This document shows, piece after piece, positions 61,323 through 64,000 of a DNA stretch of 64,000 nucleotides (the first letter of the stretch is position 1; the number at the start of each line of letters is the position of its first letter). The position numbers and the translations under genes are program-made. The notes under the pieces are model-generated. The model did no database searches. It was not told the DNA's origin and saw nothing but the letters and a program-made list of their open reading frames with translations. Source of the DNA: Polaribacter irgensii 23-P (lineage in GTDB: Bacteria; Bacteroidota; Bacteroidia; Flavobacteriales; Flavobacteriaceae); contig NZ_CH724148.1 of assembly GCF_000153225.1 (NCBI RefSeq), positions 872,640 through 936,639 on the forward strand. The letters run 5' to 3'.

Positions 61323-62201
61323 ATGAAAGATCAGCAGGAAAAATGGCTCTATTTTACGATACTCTGCCTTGTTTGGGGGAGTTCTTTTATTTTAATGAAA
61401 AAGGCTTTATTGGGCGTGACCCCGATTCAATTAGGTGCGCTAAGAATGATATTTACTGCTGTTTTTTTACTCTTAGTGGCATTTCCCTCGTTAAAGAAAA
61501 TTAAAAAGAAACATTATAAATATATTTGTTACACTGCGATTTCTGGGACTTTTATTCCAGGGTTTTTATTTGCTTTTGCCATTACCAATATCGACAGCTC
61601 TATTGTGGCGATACTCAACTCACTGACACCTTTTAATACCTTGATTTTTGGTGCGTTAATTTTTGGATTTGCTTTTAAAAGAAGACAGTTATACGGTATA
61701 TTAGTTGGTTTGGTTGGAACTTTACTACTCATCTTAAAAGGTGCAGATTTAAATCCAAATCAGAACTATTGGTATGCTGTGTTTATAATTATAGGGTCTG
61801 TTGGGTATGCGCTTAATGCAAACATGATTAAAAAATATTTAAACGATTTAAATGCGCTTTCTATTGTAACGGGTAATTTTCTATTGTTGTTGGTTCCTGC
61901 AATTATTGTTCTAAGTTGCACAGATTTCTTTAGTACTTTCGACTTAAAAAATGAGGTATTTGTGCAATCTTTGGGATACATTGCAATTTTATCGATTGTT
62001 GGTACCAGCATTGCAAAGACCATTTATAATAAATTAGTACATATTTCAGATCCTGTTTTTTCATCTTCTGTAACCTATGTAATTCCATTAGTGGCTGTGT
62101 TTTGGGGAGTTCTAGATGGTGAAAAACTAAGTCTGCTTCAAATAATTGGAGGTCTTATTATTCTCCTTGGTGTTTACTTGGTGAATAAGAAAAAGAAGTA
62201 A
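61323..62201 (+). CDS. DMT superfamily transporter (EamA)
   Basis: About 292 residues from the ATG at 61323 (MKDQQEKWLYFTILCLVWG). Ten membrane helices in two EamA repeats; the first opens with LCLVWGSSFILMKKALLGV and has the loop LGALRMIFTAVFLL; the second has PVFSSSVTYVIPLVAVFWG, typical of this family, and YLVNKKKK at the end. It probably exports amino acids or metabolites; substrate unknown. The frame extends to 61251, but no promoter or family likeness supports that longer start. Near-consensus GACTTTTG is 18 bases upstream. Confidence 0.9.
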   Translation: MKDQQEKWLYFTILCLVWGSSFILMKKALLGVTPIQLGALRMIFTAVFLLLVAFPSLKKIKKKHYKYICYTAISGTFIPGFLFAFAITNIDSSIVAILNSLTPFNTLIFGALIFGFAFKRRQLYGILVGLVGTLLLILKGADLNPNQNYWYAVFIIIGSVGYALNANMIKKYLNDLNALSIVTGNFLLLLVPAIIVLSCTDFFSTFDLKNEVFVQSLGYIAILSIVGTSIAKTIYNKLVHISDPVFSSSVTYVIPLVAVFWGVLDGEKLSLLQIIGGLIILLGVYLVNKKKK

Positions 62202-62370
62202 AAGCAATGACCTATTTTTCGTGCTTCGTTTTCAGTAGTTCGGGGAATCTTCAACCGTTAAAACATACCCTATGGTGTATCGTTCCGATCGAGTTTTTTA
62301 CATGAATGAAACAGCGCGTCTAGTAGAGCATTCGTAAGCCGTGGTATTCTTATTCAAATTTATTGCAACA

Positions 62371-62406
62371 AAAAAAAGGGTCAAAACGTACTGTCTTGAC
62401 CCTTGA
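62371..62406 (-). terminator. Terminator of the M16 peptidase gene
   Basis: Minus strand: stem AAGGGTCAA, loop about GACAGTACGTT, stem TTGACCCTT, then T-tract. It lies 26 bases after the stop of the peptidase gene. Confidence 0.85.
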
Positions 62407-62431
62407 CTTTAAAAAAGTATTTTTATTTTAA

Positions 62432-64000
62432 TTATTCAAAATCTGCATCAGAAACTCCTTCATTCACTTTAATTTCTTTGACAACGAAATCTAAGTTCAT
62501 CGGACCTGATTTTATACCGATGGAGTAAGGAAACTTAACCCCATCGACTTCTTTATAATTTGAGAATACAGTGGGTATTTTTACTTCTTGGCCGTCTGGT
62601 GTTTTTTCGGTTTTCACTTCTTTCACTTTTAGCCCAGAAGTCATGTCATAATACACCTCGGTATCATTAAATTTTAAAACAATAGCATTCTTTCCTTCTA
62701 GAGGTTCAATTCGGAGCAATTCTCCAGAGCTGTATTCTAGGTCATTGAAAATCGCATTTCCCGATTTTGCTTCGTTCACCTGCGCTTCAGTCATGTCTTT
62801 CTTCTGACCTCTTGCATTGGTGTATCCTATAGATCCATTAAAAACAGTTTTTTGCATACTATTACCCATCACAGAAATCTCTTGCGAAGTTTTGTTCGGC
62901 GCAGCAGCTTTCATGGTCATTACTAAAGGAGTCCCTTGAATGGTAGCATTTGCTGTCATGATGGTAGTTTTAACTGCCATCACCTTATCCTTACCTCCAA
63001 TAGCAGCGATGTATTTATCAACAATAGAGGATGCCGTCATTCCCTCTGGAATTGGCAATGTCATTGCTGGCTTTTGCGTTGGGTTTCCTTCTACATCAAA
63101 ATAATTAATTACATAATCTGTTTTCTCTAGATTGGCAAGTACATCAATTCCTTTTCCAGTAATAATAATTCGAGCTTTATCGCTTGTAAAATAAGTAATA
63201 GCAGCATTTTGAACTTCTTCTAAGGTGACTGCTTTAATCTTTTGGATGTAGCTTTCGTAAAAGTTTGCTGGTAAATTATACCGTTCAATATTCAAAGCAA
63301 AATTAGCAACGGTTCTCGGCTTTTGAACATCCATTACAAAACTACCAATATAAGATTCTTTGGCGTTTTCAAGTTCCTCTGCACTTACTGTTTGGTACCT
63401 AATTTTATTAATTTCTTTTTGTAATTCTACAACAGAACTATCTGTTACCATATTTCGAACGCTAGCACTTGCTCTAAAGGTTCCTACATATTTACTTTGG
63501 CTAAGACTAGAGTAAGACCCATAAGTATATCCTTTGTCTTCTCTAAGATTCATAAACAAACGTGCTGTTCCACCGCCACCTAAAATTTTATTAGCTAACA
63601 AAGCAGCATAATAATCGGCATCTCCTAAAGTTATGTCTACTGTATTGATAATTGCAATTTCAGACTGCACAGCATTATCCATATTTATAAAGTCAATTTC
63701 TGCAGTTGCGATCGTTGTAATCTCAGGCATGGTATACGAAGGAATTTCTCCAGCTTTCCAATCTGCAAACAAGCTTTTTACAAGTTTTTTTGTTTCTTTA
63801 ATATCGATGTCTCCTTCGACTACTAAAATTGCGTTGTTCGGTTTTAAGTAAGTATTGTAATTATTTTCTACATCAGCTAAGGTGATTTTTTTCACACTCT
63901 CTTTTGAAGTAAATTCGCCAAAAGGGTGATTTCTACCATAGGTTAAAACATTTTCTACTCTTCTTGCAACACTGGTAACACTCTTTTCGTTAGATTTTAA
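62432..64000 (-). CDS. M16 family metallopeptidase with C-terminal extension, N-terminus outside the window
   Basis: Frame open to the window end; 522 residues seen. The N-terminal part here (SVARRVENVLTYGRNHPFGEF) continues the first M16 domain. The second inactive-type domain follows with NAILVVEGDIDIKETKKLV, GGGTARLFMNLREDKGYTYGSYSSL and PANFYESYIQKI. The zinc motif HxxEH lies beyond the window. After residue about 315 comes a 190-residue tail (IVDKYIAAIGGKDKVMAVKT, FNGSIGYTNARGQKKDMT, FPYSIGIKSGPMNLDFVVKE). It resembles a LolA/LolB-like lipoprotein-binding fold of the kind seen alone in Bacteroidetes. Exported in all likelihood. Confidence 0.88.
   Translation of the reverse strand, partial: LKSNEKSVTSVARRVENVLTYGRNHPFGEFTSKESVKKITLADVENNYNTYLKPNNAILVVEGDIDIKETKKLVKSLFADWKAGEIPSYTMPEITTIATAEIDFINMDNAVQSEIAIINTVDITLGDADYYAALLANKILGGGGTARLFMNLREDKGYTYGSYSSLSQSKYVGTFRASASVRNMVTDSSVVELQKEINKIRYQTVSAEELENAKESYIGSFVMDVQKPRTVANFALNIERYNLPANFYESYIQKIKAVTLEEVQNAAITYFTSDKARIIITGKGIDVLANLEKTDYVINYFDVEGNPTQKPAMTLPIPEGMTASSIVDKYIAAIGGKDKVMAVKTTIMTANATIQGTPLVMTMKAAAPNKTSQEISVMGNSMQKTVFNGSIGYTNARGQKKDMTEAQVNEAKSGNAIFNDLEYSSGELLRIEPLEGKNAIVLKFNDTEVYYDMTSGLKVKEVKTEKTPDGQEVKIPTVFSNYKEVDGVKFPYSIGIKSGPMNLDFVVKEIKVNEGVSDADFE

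Overview
The window is ordinary-looking chromosome from a marine-type member of Bacteroidetes, most likely family Flavobacteriaceae (Polaribacter/Tenacibaculum-like). The reasons are low G+C, short AT-rich spacers, outer-membrane TonB receptors with an N-terminal carboxypeptidase-regulatory-like domain, DUF4286, DUF2911 and MbnP-type proteins, lipoproteins with acidic export signals after the lipid cysteine, and many promoters of the phylum's TAnnTTTG (-7) type instead of sigma70 boxes. I see no phage, transposon, CRISPR array, rRNA or tRNA gene.

Layout. 1-5.5 kb (minus strand): rsmA (cut by the window edge), a DUF4286 protein, a TPR protein, serS and ribF. 5.6-8.4 kb: a TonB receptor. 8.5-15.3 kb: Fe-S cluster assembly genes sufA-sufB-sufC-sufD, then sufS apart from them behind an oppositely oriented serine hydrolase. 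15.4-19.7 kb: a four-gene minus-strand operon of exported proteins (choice-of-anchor B protein, seven-bladed propeller, MbnP-like copper protein, di-heme MauG/MbnH-like enzyme), the most distinctive unit in the window. 20-25.7 kb: thiL, an MFS transporter, an alpha/beta hydrolase, brnQ, an AraC regulator and a tiny zinc-ribbon gene. 25.7-31 kb: rseP, a SCO protein, feoA-feoB and a 38-residue Cys-rich Feo partner, and a DUF2911 protein. 31-37 kb: leuS with a nuclease-like (DUF559) insertion in its editing domain, a sensor kinase and a crotonase. 37-41.7 kb: small regulatory and housekeeping genes (AraC, HD hydrolase, bacilliredoxin, TerB-J protein). 41.8-46.5 kb: ileS of the eukaryote-like type with a swapped GVHH signature, a DksA-like gene and lspA. 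46.5-52 kb: a LuxR-type response regulator, uvrC and a patatin/beta-barrel protein. 52-60.8 kb: a probable phosphate-uptake island (PiT transporter and OprP-type porin on one strand, TonB receptor and a duplicated surface lipoprotein on the other). 60.9-64 kb: an HMA metal-binding lipoprotein, a DMT exporter and an M16 peptidase cut by the window end.

How they fit together. Metal handling recurs: Fe-S assembly, ferrous iron uptake, a copper-linked SCO protein, an MbnP/MbnH pair and an HMA lipoprotein. The most useful general observation is that exact TAnnTTTG boxes sit just ahead of many genes, and in several cases inside a longer open frame. These boxes move the start codon downstream for the TPR gene, ribF, sufS, sufA, the choice-of-anchor B gene and SCO. 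In three or four genes the box ends only 4-7 bases before the start codon, which predicts leaderless or nearly leaderless mRNAs.

Family names come from reading the translations and recalling family motifs; no database search was run.
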